A stretch of DNA of 64,000 nt from Prosapia bicincta (taxonomy: Eukaryota; Arthropoda; Insecta; Hemiptera; Cercopidae): assembly GCA_036971475.1 (NCBI GenBank), contig JBAIZL010000002.1:332271320-332335319 (forward strand), in the 5' to 3' direction. Position 1 is the first letter of the stretch. The number at the start of each line of letters is the position of its first letter. The translations under genes and the position numbers were made by a program. Shown piece after piece: positions 62,995 to 64,000 of the stretch. The notes beneath the pieces were generated by a model, which was not told the DNA's origin, made no database searches, and saw only the letters and a program-made list of their open reading frames with translations.

Positions 62995-63303
62995 GGGTTT
63001 ACACGATGCCAATCGAAGAGACAATTGTCGGGGCCAGTTGTCTTGAGCCAGTTGCGTGAATGTCTGAGGCCAGTCCAATTGAATGAAAACTTGTTCACAC
63101 GGCGAAACTATTGCCACGCCAGTTAGTGACGAAAAATGGCGGAGTGCTTATCGTATGTTGTGTCTCGTGGTGAATTGAAAGTAATGAGTGAAGATATTTG
63201 TCGGGAATTTATAGCTGAAGCTTGAGAAGTTCTCGAGGAATAGTTAAATAAGAAGAGTCCACATCCAGATTTGGCACTTTTCCGTTGTTTTGAGAACCCA
63301 ATG

Positions 63304-63669
63304 TTAAATGTACTGCGAAATGACTTTATCTTTGCTTTCACCGAATCCTTCAATGTTTAAATTTTCGACCATTGCAGCAAGTGCTGTCTCGCGAGCATTT
63401 CTGTCCTTATATAATTCTTCTCTTTGATCCCACAGGCACCTATGCTCCTTATATAATTCTTCTCTTTGATCCCACAGGCACCTATGCTCTTTATATAATT
63501 CTTCTCTTTGATCCCACAGGCACCTATGCTCTTTATATAGTTCTTCTCTTTGATCCCACAGGCACCTATGCTCTTAATATAATTCTTCTCTTTGATCCTA
63601 CAGGCATCTATGCTCCTTATATAACTCCAAGAATTTTAAATTTAAGTCATCACTCCATTTAGGAGCCAT
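63304..63669 (-). pseudogene. MADF-domain protein with fivefold internal repeat (two stops)
   Basis: From ATG 63669 the frame reads MAPKWSDDLNLKFLELYK, then five tandem units of EHRCLWDQREELYK, then DRNARETALAAMVENLNIEG FGESKDKVISQYI and a stop at 63306-63304: 121 codons. LYKEHRCLWDQREELYKDRN is the MADF signature (aromatic-Leu, Leu-Trp-Asp, Tyr-Lys-Asp-Arg), a Myb/SANT-like DNA-binding fold. A normal protein would have one unit, not five. The first unit has lost Trp to TAG and its last Lys to TAA, so the reading frame is dead although length and frame are kept. Such proteins usually accompany PIF/Harbinger transposases as DNA-binding partners. Confidence 0.75.
63406..63615 (-). repeat. 5 x 42-bp tandem array in the MADF gene
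   Basis: Five units of GAGCATAGGTGCCTGTGGGA... in exact 42-bp register (210 bp), differing at only a few positions per unit. Confidence 0.95.
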
Positions 63670-64000
63670 ACTTTTCCAATAAACAACAGAAAATTTTAAA
63701 ATAAACAATATAAATCCCATACGTAGCCGTCTCGACTAACTATTGCAAACTGGCCCAAAACGAGAGATCTACTGCCCTACAACGTTCACACGGCGCCAAT
63801 TGTCTACACAACTGTCTTGCTAGAGTGGTGGGAGGTGTCACTGCGCCCAGTCAATTGTCCTCAGTCTACTCCTGGAGACAATTGATTTTCAGGACAACTG
63901 GCAGGGCAGTTGGCACGCCAATTGGCTAGAGGTGTTTACACGTAGCCAATAATTTAATGCCAGTAAGTTGTCCTCAGACAATTGTCTCCTCAACTGGCAT

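Larger units (their letters stand above)
62995..64000 (-). mobile_element. Harbinger-like non-autonomous element carrying a MADF gene (runs to the window edge)
   Basis: Starts GGGTTTACACGATGCCAATC and carries many ACAATTG/CAATTGTC and GCCAGTTG subterminal motifs at both sides. The last bases of the window, CAATTGTCTCCTCAACTGGC-AT, are the inverted counterpart of GATGCCAATCGAAGAGACAA TTG, so the outermost CGTGTAAACCC should lie just beyond base 64000. The class is inferred from the GGGTTTACACG-type ends and the MADF/Myb-like protein. No transposase is encoded. Confidence 0.6.

Noticed and set aside
62638..63126. Plus-strand open stretch of 162 codons
   Set aside because: It is antisense to the Jerky transposase remnant and crosses into the Harbinger-like end, so it is a shadow.
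63372..63662. Plus-strand repeat protein (ILLFDPTGTYA units)
   Set aside because: It is the antisense reading of the 42-bp array. The minus strand gives the recognisable MADF sequence.

Overview
This is a window of animal nuclear genome, most likely from an arthropod. It is AT-rich and dense with eukaryotic transposons, and it holds spliced exons of one conserved gene. No ribosomal RNA, tRNA gene, prokaryotic operon or CRISPR array was recognised. The transposon mix (several Penelope-like families, mariner, a Tc1-type DDE element, Merlin, pogo/Tigger/Jerky, hAT, piggyBac, Harbinger-like) fits arthropods well, but the species cannot be fixed from the sequence.

The only host gene I can support is a FoxK orthologue on the minus strand. 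Seven coding exons run from 44997 down to position 1, where the gene leaves the window before its C-terminus. They join in phase at GT-AG introns into 416 codons: an N-terminal part with the FHA domain (exons 1-2), a linker rich in Ser, Ala and Pro (exons 2-4), the forkhead DNA-binding domain (exons 5-6) and the SAPASP region (exon 7). Introns are very uneven: about 20.4 kb, 0.4 kb, 2.7 kb, 5.9 kb, 3.4 kb and 11.0 kb. A CCAAT box and a CACGTG E-box lie just upstream of the start codon.

Nearly everything else recognisable is transposon debris. Introns 1, 3, 5 and 6 hold Penelope-like retroelements (PLEs) with GIY-YIG endonuclease fragments, a Merlin copy, Jerky/Tigger copies, a Tc1-like fragment, a nearly complete 1.8-kb DDE transposon with 24-bp terminal inverted repeats, a hAT (KIAA1586-like) pseudogene, a mariner broken by a PLE fragment, and a Tigger deletion derivative. 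Intron 4 holds a hAT element with an 8-bp target duplication and a foldback inside it. The upstream intergenic part (45.2-64 kb) holds a LINE fragment, further Tigger, hAT and piggyBac elements with clear target duplications, PLE remnants, a minisatellite, and a Harbinger-like element encoding a MADF protein with a fivefold internal repeat.

The most distinctive pattern is a set of short palindromic (foldback) elements made of PLE terminal sequence. Several have their own 11-13 bp target duplications. Many carry a conserved stem followed by GAAA and a GTC, which resembles the hammerhead ribozyme motifs known from PLE terminal repeats. They look like small mobile units derived from Penelope elements.
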